DNA of 64,000 nucleotides from Polyangiaceae bacterium (GTDB lineage Bacteria > Myxococcota_A > Polyangia > Polyangiales > Polyangiaceae), in contig JADJYE010000020.1 in assembly GCA_016719945.1 (NCBI GenBank), positions 1 to 64,000 on the forward strand, in the 5' to 3' direction. Below the pieces are notes generated by a model. That model made no database searches and was not told where the DNA came from. It saw only the letters and a program-made list of their open reading frames with translations. Shown here one piece after another: positions 1 to 10,039 of this stretch (positions are counted from its first letter, which is position 1; each line of letters begins with the position of its first letter). A program made the translations under genes and the position numbers.

Positions 1-1000
1 TGCAGCCGCCCGGCGAGGTATCGCTGAGGCGGTTAACTCCATCAACGGCACGGCGTTCCTGCGCCGTGTCGGCGCCGTCGGAAACGACCCCGTTTTCCTC
101 AGTCTCGCGATCGGTGACCTGACGTGGGAGCTTCGGATCCCCGTTTCCGACCGCGGGGTCGACCTCCGGTGGGGTGAGGCGATCAAACTCGGAGGGCAAG
201 TGTTGGGGCGGCGGGCGACCTTTTCGGACCAGATGTTCTTCGGCGCCACTGAGCGCGCAGCCGACGAACGTACCGTGCTCAAGGCGCTCTGGGACTTCGA
301 TCGCGACGAAAGGCTCAGACCGCTCGTCGACTGGACGAACAGCACGCGGGTCTACTCCGACTTCTGGTTCAACAAGGTCGTTCGGCCGCAGCCTGCCAAC
401 TCCGATTCGTTCCCCAACGCGCACGGGACGAACGTCTGGAGCGTTCTGAGGAGCTGGAAGGCAGCCCGCGAAAGTACCGAGATCAGTTTCGTTGGGTTGA
501 GAAGGCGCTCAGCGAGGCCTTCCCCGACCTGAGTCCACACGATTGAGGTCGACGCCGAGGCGACCAGCCCACGTTGCCGATGCGTTGCGCTCCTGGGTCT
601 GAGGTGGCTCTGCCGATGTGGCTCGGGCCGGATGGCCTGCTCCAGGCCATCCTGGTTCTTGTCGCGGTGGCGGGGGCACAGGATCGGGCTGTTCTCGCGA
701 TCGATGAGATGGAGAACTTCCTGCACCCCCACGCCATTCGATCGGTTCTTCGCTCCGTGCGAGCGTTGGCCGACGAGCGGCATCTAACCGTGATCTGACC
801 ACGCACTCGCCTGTGCTCATGAACGAGTTCAAGGGCCACGAAGAACTTCTTCATCATGGAACCGGGTCGGCAGGAGCAACCCGTACGCTTGACCGATGCA
901 AGGGATCCCCGACTGGCTGGCGCACTTCTCCTCGGGGACCTCTACGATAGGAGGAGTTTGCGGCGCCCGCGCGCCAGGATTCGGGTGCCACCACCGAGAG
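1..1000 (+). pseudogene. Decayed AAA (ABC-type, AAA_21-like) ATPase, 5' end outside window
   Basis: An open frame enters from the left edge (frame of base 2) and runs to 532. The same protein then continues in other frames: QFRWVEKALSEAFPDL lies one frame over near 485-535, and 574-798 gives a Walker-B-like AVLAIDEMENFLHPHA followed by a stop. The ABC-ATPase switch-like THSPVLMNEF at about 806-835 and a C-terminal tail to about 960 are again shifted. Order and content fit an ABC-type AAA ATPase of the kind paired with a small partner in defence-like or conflict cassettes. That family link is inference. At least three frameshifts make this a pseudogene, or a very error-rich stretch. The Walker A part lies outside the window. 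A second broken gene follows directly. Confidence 0.6.
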
Positions 1001-1010
1001 AAGTGAGCCT

Positions 1011-1920
1011 TGCGCATCGCCGTTCTGCCCACCGGCAAGCGGAACTCGTTGGGCTTGCTGCGTCGCTTAGCCCGGCTCTTTCCTGGCCACGGTTCGTGTG
1101 CCTAGCTCGGAGGGACGAAGAACCGTTCGACAGCTTCACGTCGTCACGTCTTCCGGGCCCATCGTCAGCAACCCCACGAACGTCGACAAGATCGTCGAGA
1201 TAGTGGCGTCCGTCGTCTCACCCGGCGGCCCGGCGCGAGTTCGATCTTGTGTTGGTCGTAGACGATCTGGAGCTGTGCAACGCCGACCAACCCGGGGTTG
1301 TGGTGCAGGTGTTTCGCGACGCGGTCGGCCGTCACATGCGGAAACTCGCGGGGCTTCGAGCCGGCGTCGTCACCCGGGTTCAACAGGCGCTTCTTGAACG
1401 AGCATCGTTTCATCTCGCGGTGCCGATGATCGAGGCGTGGCTGTTCGCCGATCCCCAGGGGCCAGCCAACGCCGGAGTCCCTACGCAACGTCTCCCGCCC
1501 CAATGGGCCGCACACCAGTGTCCGGAGGACTTTCTCACGCTGGATCATAACTACGCGAGCGCCCCCGCGTGCGCGGAGTGGCTCAAGCTGCCTCTGCCGA
1601 AGCAGACCAAGAGCAGCCGGCCTCAGTGGCTCATCGATGCGCGAGAGCGGCATCCCAAGGCGTTTCTGAGCTGGCTCTGTCGCGAGGAAGTGCCTCGGAA
1701 GTGCTCTGCGTATCGCGAAACCCACGGTGGAGCGGACGCTCTCCGCGATCTCGATTGGCAAGCGATTCTCGCCCGCCCCCCAGGAGAGATGAGGTTTCTG
1801 CGAGCGTTGGTCGATGACCTTGCAGAGGCGTGCGGCAACACCTCGCTGCGGCAGACCTCGGTCGCGTCCGAGACGAGCAGGATGGCACGGCGGACACCGC
1901 AGGTACTCCGCAACATTTGA
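1011..1920 (+). pseudogene. Decayed partner gene of the upstream ATPase, unknown function
   Basis: The coding content can be pieced together across frames. A likely start LRIAVLPTGK lies near 1012. FVCLARRDEEPFDSFTSSRL is readable at about 1095-1155 and GPIVSNPTNVDKIVE one frame over at about 1157-1200. From about 1240 a long intact frame runs to the TGA ending at 1920 and contains FDLVLVVDDLELCN, acidic and reminiscent of a TOPRIM-like or nuclease strand. The C-terminal part, about 225 residues, is uninterrupted. I do not recognise a named family. Adjacency to a decayed AAA ATPase suggests a two-gene ATPase/effector cassette, which is inference. At least two frameshifts lie before 1240. Confidence 0.5.
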
Positions 1921-2073
1921 GGCCACGAGCCCTCACGCCGCCAGCGAGACGGGGATCGCCGCCAGCCCCGCGACCCCGCCACGGTTCCCTATGACGACCG
2001 TCCCGCTGGGGACGCCCCAGCTTGGCCTCGTTCGGCCCCGGAATCGCCCTCGCCTGCGAGGCGTTTCACGCGC

Positions 2074-3066
2074 GTGCAGCGCTCTCAGCCCTCCCCGCCC
2101 AATACGCGCGCCCTCGCCGATCTCGCGGCCTCGACGGCGCGCGGCGTTGGGCTAGTGGTCGGCGCGGTCCTGCTGTTCGATGTGGCGCGCGGGCTCGCGC
2201 ACGGACGCCACCCGGGCGCGCTGTGGCTCGACACGCGCTGGCTGCCAGGCGCGGCGGCGGGGCTCTTGCTTGCGCTCCTCGGCGCAGCGCTCGCGGCCTC
2301 GGCATTCGCTCCCCGTTGGCGCCGGTTCGGGGCGCTCGCCGCCGCGGGGGTCGCGCTGCACGCGACGCGCGACGCGCTGCGCGTCGCGCCGCTCACGGGG
2401 TGGCTGTCGTGCTCGACCGTGCTGGCCATGGGCCTCACGGGGGTCGCGCTGGCCACCCTCACGCGCACCGACGAGAGCGCGTCCGGCCGAGCGCGACGCC
2501 TCGCGCCGCTGCTGGCTGGCGCGGCGCTCGCACTCGCCGGTCTACCGCTCGCCCAGATCGCGGGCTCGGCGCGGGCCGACTACACGCGCCACGCCGACGC
2601 CGTGGTGGTGCTCGGCGCGCGCGTCTACGCGGACGGCTCGGCGTCGCTCGCGCTCTCTGACCGCGTGCGTACAGGGGCGGCGCTGGTGGAGGCGGGCTAC
2701 GCGCCCACCCTGATCGTGAGCGGAGGGCCTGGCGACGGCGTGTTCCACGAGACCGACGCGATGCGCCGCATCGCGCGCGAGCAGGGCGTCGCCGACGGGG
2801 CGATCGTGCGCGACCGCGGCGGCCTGTCGACCGCCGACAGCGCTCGCAACGTGGCCGCCCTGCTCGGCGAAGGCGTCGGCCGCCGCCGGCCACGCGTGCT
2901 GCTCGTGAGCCACGACTACCACCTCGCGCGCAGCCGCCTCGCCCTCGACGACGTCGGGGTCACCGCCCTCACCGTCCCCGCCAAGCAGACCCGCCCGCTC
3001 GTGAAGCTGCCGGCGTTCGTGGCGCGCGAGGTGGCCGCCTTCTGGCTCTACTACCTCGCGCGCTGA
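2074..3066 (+). CDS. YdcF/SanA-type DUF218 membrane protein
   Basis: GTG start, 330 residues. The first ~170 residues hold several hydrophobic membrane segments. A C-terminal DUF218 domain follows (about residues 175-310), with the family landmarks DAVVVLGARVYADGS, LIVSGGPGDG, the STADSARNV segment and VLLVSHDYHLARS. DUF218 proteins (YdcF, SanA, ElyC) act at the cell envelope, and some are linked to peptidoglycan or enterobacterial-common-antigen metabolism; the exact reaction here is unknown. Length and multiple membrane segments are closest to the ElyC/YdcF membrane-anchored type. It stands alone on this strand between a decayed cassette and a convergent peptidase gene. Confidence 0.8.
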   Translation: MQRSQPSPPNTRALADLAASTARGVGLVVGAVLLFDVARGLAHGRHPGALWLDTRWLPGAAAGLLLALLGAALAASAFAPRWRRFGALAAAGVALHATRDALRVAPLTGWLSCSTVLAMGLTGVALATLTRTDESASGRARRLAPLLAGAALALAGLPLAQIAGSARADYTRHADAVVVLGARVYADGSASLALSDRVRTGAALVEAGYAPTLIVSGGPGDGVFHETDAMRRIAREQGVADGAIVRDRGGLSTADSARNVAALLGEGVGRRRPRVLLVSHDYHLARSRLALDDVGVTALTVPAKQTRPLVKLPAFVAREVAAFWLYYLAR

Positions 3067-3097
3067 AGCCCGCCCGCACAGCTCACCGAACGCGCCG

Positions 3098-5418
3098 CTA
3101 CGGCCGGCGCCGCCTGCGCGACGCCACGAGCCCGACGAGCGCGAGCGCGGCGATGGCCGCGCCGCCGCCGGACGTGGAGCCCGCCGACGCTCGGCAGTCA
3201 CAGCCGTCATCGTCGCCGTCCTCCAGCGGGTTGCCTCCCGCGCCCGAGCCGCCTTCGCTCGAGCCGCCCGTGCCCCCACCGCCGGCCCCACCCTCCCCGG
3301 TCGGGCCGGTGGTCGCGGTGAGCGTCAGGTCCGTGTACGCCCCGTCGAGCTGCCCGATGCTGACGACCATCACGTGCAACTCCGTCGCCCCCTCGGGCAC
3401 CGCGACCGAGCCGACGAACAGCGAGCCATCCTCTGCGGCCTCGACGACGGCGACGTCCGCGTTCGTCTCGGTCGGACCGTACGTGAACGTGATCGGGTCG
3501 GCGCCGAAACGCACGAGGAACTTGGGCGCGAAGGGCGTCCCCTGTCCGCCGAGCCCGGTCGACCCGAGGGGCACGTTGGTGATCGCGATATCGAGCTGCG
3601 TCGAGCCAGGCGGGAGCGACGCGTGCACCTGGACGACGCCCGGGGTCCAGTCGCCGGCCGGGTTCGTCGCCCCGGTGGTCTGCGTGCCGAGCGCGAACCA
3701 CAGCCCCTGCAGCGCGGCCGGGCCCGAGAGGCCACCGTCTTCGTACTCGAGGATACGCGAGCACCTCGGCAGGACGCCGCGGGTCGTGAAGGCGGCGGTC
3801 AGCGCGTCCGCCGTGGCGGCGTCGACGAGCGTCCCCGCCTGCTCGATGATGAGGTCCGCCAGGTCCTCGTAGGAAAGGTCGCCAGTGGGCGCCGCGTTCA
3901 TGGCAGCGAACACCGCCTCGTCGAGCGAGGCCTGGTCGGCCGCGTCGAGCCCGACGCGCACGTCCCAGATCGCTCCCGAAAACAGCGTCGCGTCTTGGTG
4001 CACCTCTCCGCCGATCGCCGACGGGCACGAGTCGTCGTTCGTGAGCTGCCGGATCGCGACCGAGCCGGGCGCAAATCCTTCGACGCGTATTCGCCCACGT
4101 CCCCGTCGCCGGTGAGCGCCGACGAGAAGTAGTCGGCGAGCCCCTCGTTCATGCCGCCCGGCGCTGGGCTCGCGCCGAACTCGTCCATGTGCGGCGTCCC
4201 CACGAGCTGGATCGTCGCGTTCACGACCGCGTGCACGAGCTCGTGGTAGACGACGTCTCCGTCGTACGAGTAGTCGTTGACCGGCCCCTGGCCGAACCAC
4301 ATCGCCGCGCCGTTGAGCCCGAACACGGTGGAGAAGATCGGGTTCGCCGGCGCGAAGAACGCGTTCTGGAACGGGACGAGCGGCAAGTCGGGGTTCGCGA
4401 TGTCCGCGAGATCGAACGTGTCGAACCCTTGCGGGATGCGCAGGTTCGAGACCGTGGGCAGGGGCTGCCCGCCGTTGAGCTCGAGGGTCGGGCTCCAGCT
4501 GCGGAACAGCTCGTACGCGCGGTTCGCGTGGTGGAACATCGACACCTCCGCGAACGCGTCCTCGGGGTCGTCGTCCTCGGCGGGCGGGATGAGGAAGTCT
4601 CCGTTCACGTCCGGGAGCGCCGTCTGGAGCAGATCGCAGGTGTGCACGTCGAGCTCGAAGCCCATGAAGTCGACGGGCCGCACGGTCTGCTGATCGATGC
4701 AGTTGAGCGACTGGATCAGCTCGTTCTGCAGCGTCGTCTCCCCCGCCCCGACGGGCAGCGTCACCGCCTCGACGACAGGTGACTTCTCGGGGTTCGAGGG
4801 GAACACCTCGGCCTGGTTCAGCGACACGACGGCGTTGTAGACGTAGATGATCTCCCCGGTCTTCGCGTCGACCACCGTGACCGGCTGATACGGCATCCCC
4901 GGGATGGCCGCGCCCAGCGCCCACACGAGCCGCACTCCGTCGGGCGTCGGCCACAGCGCCAGCGCGATCTGATCGGAGACGACCGGCAAGCCCGTGCGCT
5001 CCTCTGCGACGGCGGCGGCGAGCTCTGACGAGACGTCGGGCGTCACGTCGTCGGGCAGCTCGGACTCGAGGCGCGCCGAGACGAGCCGAGCGACTCCGCC
5101 GCTGAACGTCACCGCCACGCCTCGGTGGACGACGGGCAGGCCTTTGTGGAGCTGCCGGAGCTTCACGACGCGATCCCCGCGCGAGAGCTCGACGACCTTC
5201 GCTTGCCCGAACGACAGGCCGCGGCTCAGCTCCAGCTGGTCGCCCACGACCTTCCGGGCGGCGCGCTCGAGCAGCGGGTGGCTCGAGGCCTCAGCCGCGC
5301 CCTCTGCTGGAAACGGCCCGCGCTTGGTGATGAGACCAGGAGCCGCGGATGCGGCGCCGCCGAGGGTGAGGGCGACGAGCGAGGCGGAGAGAAACGACAG
5401 CGAGCGAATGGACCGCAT
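3098..5418 (-). CDS. Secreted M36-like (fungalysin/thermolysin) metallopeptidase, MYXO-CTERM, frameshifted
   Basis: The N-terminal frame (from ATG at 5418, RBS AAGGAGCC just upstream) has a signal peptide and an FTP/PepSY-like propeptide. It carries the gluzincin zinc site HELVH at residues 392-396 with the third ligand Glu425 in NEGLADYF. At about 4070-4090 the frame breaks: EYASK continues one frame over as GFAPGSVAIRQL. That second frame runs about 325 residues to 3098. It ends with a Gly/Ser-rich linker, a CDC motif, a hydrophobic helix and RRRRR, a MYXO-CTERM-like surface-sorting tail. Restoring one base (AAGG to AAGGG) would give a protein of about 770 residues, so either a sequencing error or a recent mutation is possible. 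Known family role: extracellular proteolysis after propeptide removal. Confidence 0.75.
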
Positions 5419-5492
5419 GGGTGGCTCCTTTTCGGAGCGCGAAGTCTATCCGTACGGGCATCCCGACCACGAGCACGAACCTCAAAACTCCT

Positions 5493-5508
5493 CCAACGCC
5501 AGCGTTGG
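5493..5508. promoter_or_regulatory. 16-bp palindrome between divergent genes
   Basis: Seven-base arms CCAACGC / GCGTTGG with a two-base spacer, inside the 263-bp gap between the divergent peptidase gene (start 5418) and the small secreted-protein gene (start 5682). A candidate operator for either gene; no binding protein can be named. Nothing else stands out in this gap apart from the RBS at 5665-5672. Confidence 0.3.
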
Positions 5509-5681
5509 GGCGCCCTGCGCAGCCGAGGCGCGCCGGGTGCGGACGCGCCGCCGCAGGGAGCACGGCCCGCACCCGGTGATATCCGTTTTTCCCGCGGTCC
5601 CAGGTAACGTGTCCTCCTGGCACGCGACGTGAAGTTGGGTCGCGACCGCGGCGCTCACGCCGCACAGGAGGTACGATCTCG

Positions 5682-5975
5682 ATGAACGCACTCACGCTCT
5701 GGAAGGCCTCGACCCTGACCCTCGCCGGCGCCCTCGCCTTCACGCTCTGGAACCCGGTGAAGGAGGCCGAGGCGGAGCCGCAGCCGCACATGAAGGCGGC
5801 CCTCGCGTCGCTCGTGGCGGCGCACGATCAGCTCGACAAGGCGTCGTCCGACAAGGGCGGTCACCGCGTCGCGGCCAAGAAGCTCACGGCGTCGGCGATC
5901 GAGGAGGTGAAGAAGGGGATCGCCCACGACGAGAAGAAGTCCACCGACGGCGTGGACGCCGAGCCGACGGAGTAG
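5682..5975 (+). CDS. Small secreted hypothetical protein
   Basis: 97 residues. ATG is preceded at 9 bases by a strong RBS CAGGAGGT (5665-5672). The N-terminus has a signal-peptide-like hydrophobic stretch ending near AEAEP. The mature part is a short amphipathic helical region (HMKAALASLVAAHDQLDKA, then DKGGHRVAAKKL) and an acidic tail. Small periplasmic helical proteins of this pattern occur in myxobacteria and planctomycetes, with no known function. The gene is monocistronic by position: divergent from the M36 peptidase and convergent with the ferritin-like lipoprotein gene. Confidence 0.75.
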   Translation: MNALTLWKASTLTLAGALAFTLWNPVKEAEAEPQPHMKAALASLVAAHDQLDKASSDKGGHRVAAKKLTASAIEEVKKGIAHDEKKSTDGVDAEPTE

Positions 5976-5999
5976 CAGCCTCTCGCGAGGCCTGGCGAC

Positions 6000-7061
6000 T
6001 CAAGCCGCGAGGGGCGGCTCGAGCTCGGAGACCAACGCCGCGACGAGCGCCGAGACATCGGTGCTCGTCGCCGCGTCGACGCCGGGAAGCTCGCGGGCGA
6101 CCGCGGGATCCCGCGCGAACACCGAGAGGGCGGCTCGGCGCCGGGCCTCGAGCGCACGCGCGGACTCCGCGTCCAGCGCCGAGGTCGCCCACGCGTGGAG
6201 ATCCCACGACCACTGCGCGTGACGCAGCTCGTCCACCGAGATCGCGCGATAGAAGCGGCGCAGCTCGTGAGACGTCGCGCGCTCGGCCAGGACGAGCGCG
6301 ACCGCTGCCCCCACCGTCTCACGCGCGCAGCCCTCGACGGCGTTCTCCGCCGCAATGGCAAACAGCGTGCGGTGACGCGCCGCCGGGGCGTGTGGCCGTC
6401 GCGCCGAGACGCCTCTCTGGGCGAGCAGCCGGCGGACCAGCTCGGCGTGGCGGCGCTCCTCCACTGCGCTCTGGCGCGCGCGCGCGACGAGGCTCCGCGG
6501 CGCGTCGAGCGCCTCCAGCTCCTCCGCGAGGGAGTCGAACGCGACGGCGCTGATCGCCTCGAGCCCGAACATCGCCTCGAGCTGCGCGACCTCACCCCTG
6601 CCCGCTGGCGTCGGGGACGCGCCCTCCAGCGAGCGCCCGCACGGGTGCCCGCCCTCGATGCGCGTGCACTCGACGGTGGTGTCCGACACCCGCCGGCACA
6701 TCCCTCCGCAGATGCGCTCGCAGTCGAGCTCGCAGGTCGCGGGGTCGACCGCCGGCGCGACGGCTGCCGGCTCCGCGGCGACCGCCTTCGGGGGCGAGGC
6801 GCTCGGTGCGGCGCTCCCGGAGACCGCGGCGCTCCCGGAGACCGCGGCGCTCGCTGCGCCCTCTCTGGGCGCAGCCACCGCGGCCGTGCTCGTCGCCGAG
6901 CCCGCGGGCGCGACGCAGAAGCTCGGGTGCATCTCGGCCCGCGAGCGGACCTCCCGCGGCGGCGACGACTGGCACCGCCGCTCGGAGGTGTCGGAGGCGG
7001 CGCACCCGCCGATGAACACGGCGGTCAGGGCGGTGATGACGGCGGCGATGTCACGCTGCAT
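6000..7061 (-). CDS. Ferritin-like-domain lipoprotein
   Basis: 353 residues. The N-terminus MQRDIAAVITALTAVFIGGC is a lipoprotein signal with the lipobox Cys at residue 20. A low-complexity Ala/Ser linker contains a near-perfect tandem repeat (SAAVSGSAAVSG, encoded around 6805-6850), followed by a Cys-rich patch. The C-terminal ~200 residues look like a four-helix ferritin-like domain, with the carboxylate/His motifs EERRHAELV and, about 75 residues on, DELRHAQWSWDLH, a plausible di-metal site. Such domains are common in myxobacterial lipoproteins; the redox or iron role is inferred. It converges with the small secreted gene at 5975. Confidence 0.75.
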   Translation of the reverse strand: MQRDIAAVITALTAVFIGGCAASDTSERRCQSSPPREVRSRAEMHPSFCVAPAGSATSTAAVAAPREGAASAAVSGSAAVSGSAAPSASPPKAVAAEPAAVAPAVDPATCELDCERICGGMCRRVSDTTVECTRIEGGHPCGRSLEGASPTPAGRGEVAQLEAMFGLEAISAVAFDSLAEELEALDAPRSLVARARQSAVEERRHAELVRRLLAQRGVSARRPHAPAARHRTLFAIAAENAVEGCARETVGAAVALVLAERATSHELRRFYRAISVDELRHAQWSWDLHAWATSALDAESARALEARRRAALSVFARDPAVARELPGVDAATSTDVSALVAALVSELEPPLAA

Positions 7062-7100
7062 GCCCTGCGACGATACACCTCCCGGCGAGCCCGCGCTCGC

Positions 7101-9659
7101 TCAGGGTGGATCTTCGAGCGTGCGGATGATCTCGTCGAACTTCGAGCTGCGCGTCAGCTTCTTCGCCTTCCTCAGCGACTCGAGCGCGGCAGGCGGGTTC
7201 TTCGCCATCATGAAGCGCAGCCCCTCGAGGCCGGCGCGCTCGCCCTCGGGCAGAGGCGGCGAGAAGACCGGCAGCGCGAGCGATGAGCTCTTCTGGTAGT
7301 CGAACGGCGGGTAACGCCTCGCGAGCCCGTACGGCGTGGAGTACTCGAAGTCGGGCTTGAGGTCGGAGTACACCTGCGGACGGCCGCGGATCTCCGCGCT
7401 CTCGAAGTAGCGGTCGAGCTCGTCGTCGGACGTGTACAGGCTGAGCTCGACGAGCTCGAGCATCGACTGCATCCGGTGCTGCTTGAGGATCGCCCTCATG
7501 CCCCGGCTCTTCTCGAGCGACGCGACGACGGCGCGGTCGATCGACAGCGGGCGCGCGGAGGCGACGATGAAGCCCTGCGAGGCGATGCGGTCGGCGTAGA
7601 AATGGACGTGCGGAAAGACCGCACGCACCGTGCGGGCGGGGGAGCGAACGTCCGCGGGGTCGACGTCGTGGATCTGGATCCACGTCAGGAAGACTCCGCG
7701 CTCACCGAGCCGCGCTCGGACGACCTCGAAGAACTCGCGGCTGTAGACGTTGCCTGCGCCGGCGAACGCGGCGCCGGTGATGGCGACCGCGATCAGATCG
7801 TAGCTGTCGCGGCTGAGCTGGAGGAAGTTGCGCCCGTCGTCCTCGACGATGCGAACCCGCGCCGCGTCGTTGAACGGTCCGCTGGCGAACTCGGGAAACT
7901 CGCGCCTCGCCAGCTCGAGGATCGCGGGGCTGAACTCGACCGCGTCGATCTTCGCGAACGGCATCTCGTGCAGCACGCGGAGCGTGCGCGCGGGGCCGAT
8001 GCCCACGAGCCCTGCGCGCTCGCTCTTGTCGATGTAGAGCGCGCCGATCAGCGCGAACAGGTCTTGGAACTCTCCTCGATCGCTCGAGCCCTCGTATTTG
8101 CCGTTCGTCTTGAGGACGCGACGCCCCTTCGCGCTCTTGGTGACCGTCACGTAGCCCGACTGCGCGTCCTCGATGTGCGCGACCACCGGGCTGTCGTCGA
8201 GGGCGCTCGACGGCCTCCAGTAGTAGTGGTTTCCGCGGGTGAGCCGCTCGATGTCGAAGCCTGGCACGAGGAGCGCGAGCGCGACGGCGAATACGCCGAG
8301 CGCGAGCGCGCCGCGCGCCACGCGGCCGTCTTCCGCCTTCGCGTCCGGTGACCGACGGGCGAGCACGAGCGCCAGCGCCCCGACGGCGATCAGCGCGACC
8401 GCGAAGCCTCGGAGCAGGGACTCGCTCGACACCCGACCCACCAGGAAGAACCCGGTCCCCAGCGACCCGAGGATGGTCCCCACCGTGTTCGCGGAGAAGA
8501 TCGCGCCGACCCCTGCCGCGTCGTGGTCCTTGGGCCGACGCGCCGCGGCGGCCAGCGCGGGGAGGGCCACGCCCATCGCCATCGTGGTCGGCCCCAGCAG
8601 GACGATGCAGTAGCCGAGCCTGAGCAGCTCGCGACCGAAGAACCCGCCGATCCCTCGCAGCCGCGGGAAGGTGTCGACCAGGTCCGGGAAGCGATCCCAC
8701 AAGAGCAGCGACAGCGCCACGCCGACCCCCATCACGATCGCCGAGCCGCCGAAGACGACCGCGCTCGAGGCGCGCAACCGGCCGCGCAGCCGCGGCAAGA
8801 ACAGGCTGCCGGCGCCGATGCCCAGCAGGATCACCGACAGCATGATGGAGAACGCGTAGACGGTGACGCCGATCACGCAGCCGATGAGGTGGAACCACAC
8901 GACCTGGAGCGAGAAGCTCAACACACCCTGGGTCGCCGCGAACCCGAGCGCCGTCGCGCGCCCGAGCCGCGGGCCCCCCTCGTCCTTGACCTCCCGCGCC
9001 TCCACCTCGCCCGGCTGCGCGTCCGGCGTTCGGCCGCGGGGGAGCCGGAGCGCGACGACCGCGACCAGCACGTTGATCCCCGACGCGAGGAACAGCGTTC
9101 CATCGAGCCCCGCGAGCGGGATGGCGGCGTAGCTCGCCAAGAGCGCGCCCGCGGCTGCGCCCAGGGTGTTGACGGCATAGAGCGCGGAGAGCCGCCGCTC
9201 GAAGCCCGCCGAGCTGCGGAACGCCGCCACCAGCGTCGGCAACGTGCCGCCCATCAGGAACGTGGGCGCGAAGACCAGCGCGAACGACAACGAGAAGCGG
9301 ACCAGCGTGAGCGTGCCGGGGCTCTCGCGGAACGAGGAGGTCGCCGCGAGCGCGATCGCTCGGAAGGCACCGAAGGCCAGGGGCAGCGCGCCGTAGAAGA
9401 CGCCCACCGCGAGCTCGAGCCACGCGTAGATCGCGATGGGGCTGCGAGCGCGACCGACCCACCTGCCGAACGCGAGCGAGCCTGCCGACAGGCCGCCCAT
9501 GTACGCGGCCAGCACGGTGGAGGTCGCCAGGTGGCTCGAGCCGAAGACGTAGCTGAGCAGCTTGCCGAGGACGACCTCCGCCGTGAGCGCGGTCATCCCC
9601 GAGAGGAAGAACAGCCCGAAGAGGAGCCTCGTCTCGGTGCGCGGCGCGGGGTCGGTCAC
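7101..9659 (-). CDS. Membrane-fused spermidine-synthase-like protein (MFS/polytopic N-terminus)
   Basis: About 852 residues from the GTG at 9659; a TTG 21 bases upstream is also possible. The first ~450 residues are polytopic with many hydrophobic helices, beginning LLFGLFFLSGMTALTAEVV, as in the fused MFS/spermidine synthase group. The C-terminal part has an SAM/aminopropyl-transferase fold: GLVGIGPARTLRVL (motif I-like), DAVEFSPAILELAR, VEDDGRNFL and YDLIAVAI. A roughly 100-residue helical tail follows. Whether it makes polyamines is unknown; many fused members lack strict synthase residues. A small membrane-protein gene lies 20-30 bases upstream on the same strand and is probably cotranscribed. 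Confidence 0.8.
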   Translation of the reverse strand: MTDPAPRTETRLLFGLFFLSGMTALTAEVVLGKLLSYVFGSSHLATSTVLAAYMGGLSAGSLAFGRWVGRARSPIAIYAWLELAVGVFYGALPLAFGAFRAIALAATSSFRESPGTLTLVRFSLSFALVFAPTFLMGGTLPTLVAAFRSSAGFERRLSALYAVNTLGAAAGALLASYAAIPLAGLDGTLFLASGINVLVAVVALRLPRGRTPDAQPGEVEAREVKDEGGPRLGRATALGFAATQGVLSFSLQVVWFHLIGCVIGVTVYAFSIMLSVILLGIGAGSLFLPRLRGRLRASSAVVFGGSAIVMGVGVALSLLLWDRFPDLVDTFPRLRGIGGFFGRELLRLGYCIVLLGPTTMAMGVALPALAAAARRPKDHDAAGVGAIFSANTVGTILGSLGTGFFLVGRVSSESLLRGFAVALIAVGALALVLARRSPDAKAEDGRVARGALALGVFAVALALLVPGFDIERLTRGNHYYWRPSSALDDSPVVAHIEDAQSGYVTVTKSAKGRRVLKTNGKYEGSSDRGEFQDLFALIGALYIDKSERAGLVGIGPARTLRVLHEMPFAKIDAVEFSPAILELARREFPEFASGPFNDAARVRIVEDDGRNFLQLSRDSYDLIAVAITGAAFAGAGNVYSREFFEVVRARLGERGVFLTWIQIHDVDPADVRSPARTVRAVFPHVHFYADRIASQGFIVASARPLSIDRAVVASLEKSRGMRAILKQHRMQSMLELVELSLYTSDDELDRYFESAEIRGRPQVYSDLKPDFEYSTPYGLARRYPPFDYQKSSSLALPVFSPPLPEGERAGLEGLRFMMAKNPPAALESLRKAKKLTRSSKFDEIIRTLEDPP

Positions 9660-9683
9660 GGGACCGGCCGCACGATACAACGC

Positions 9684-9923
9684 TCAGGGCACGAGCGCGG
9701 TCGACATCAGGGCGAGGTGCAGGAAGCCGGCGGAGAACGCCACGAACGCGCCGACCACGAAGAGGCCGGTCAAGGACATGCCCATGAGCGAGGGCGAGAC
9801 GACCACCGCGCCAGCGGGGGGTGGCGTCGAGCGCTTGGGGCGGTCGCGGAGCCACTCGAGGTCTGACTTGGAAGCGGCGAGGTTCTGCCGCGCGCGTGCG
9901 ATGGCTTCGTCTAGCTCGACCAT
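9684..9923 (-). CDS. Small single-pass membrane protein
   Basis: 79 residues from the ATG at 9923; a GTG at 9950 would add nine. It has a charged N-terminal helix MVELDEAIARARQNLAASK, a basic Pro-rich linker, then one long hydrophobic helix close to the C-terminus (SLTGLFVVGAFVAFSAGFLH). It lies immediately before the spermidine-synthase-like gene on the same strand, so a coupled role is plausible. No family recognised. Confidence 0.6.
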   Translation of the reverse strand: MVELDEAIARARQNLAASKSDLEWLRDRPKRSTPPPAGAVVVSPSLMGMSLTGLFVVGAFVAFSAGFLHLALMSTALVP

Positions 9924-10039
9924 GGGTTCGGGGAGGGACACGCGCGCCACGCTCGCGTTCCGTCCCCGTCAAAAATAGGGAGGAGAACCTCCTACCCGAG
10001 AGGCCGGCTATGCTGGGCCGATGCCGAACCGAGGTCCTC

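Noticed and set aside
1165..1926. 253-codon minus-strand frame over the decayed partner gene
   Set aside because: Antisense of the readable LVVDDLELCN protein; no signature and poor start context.
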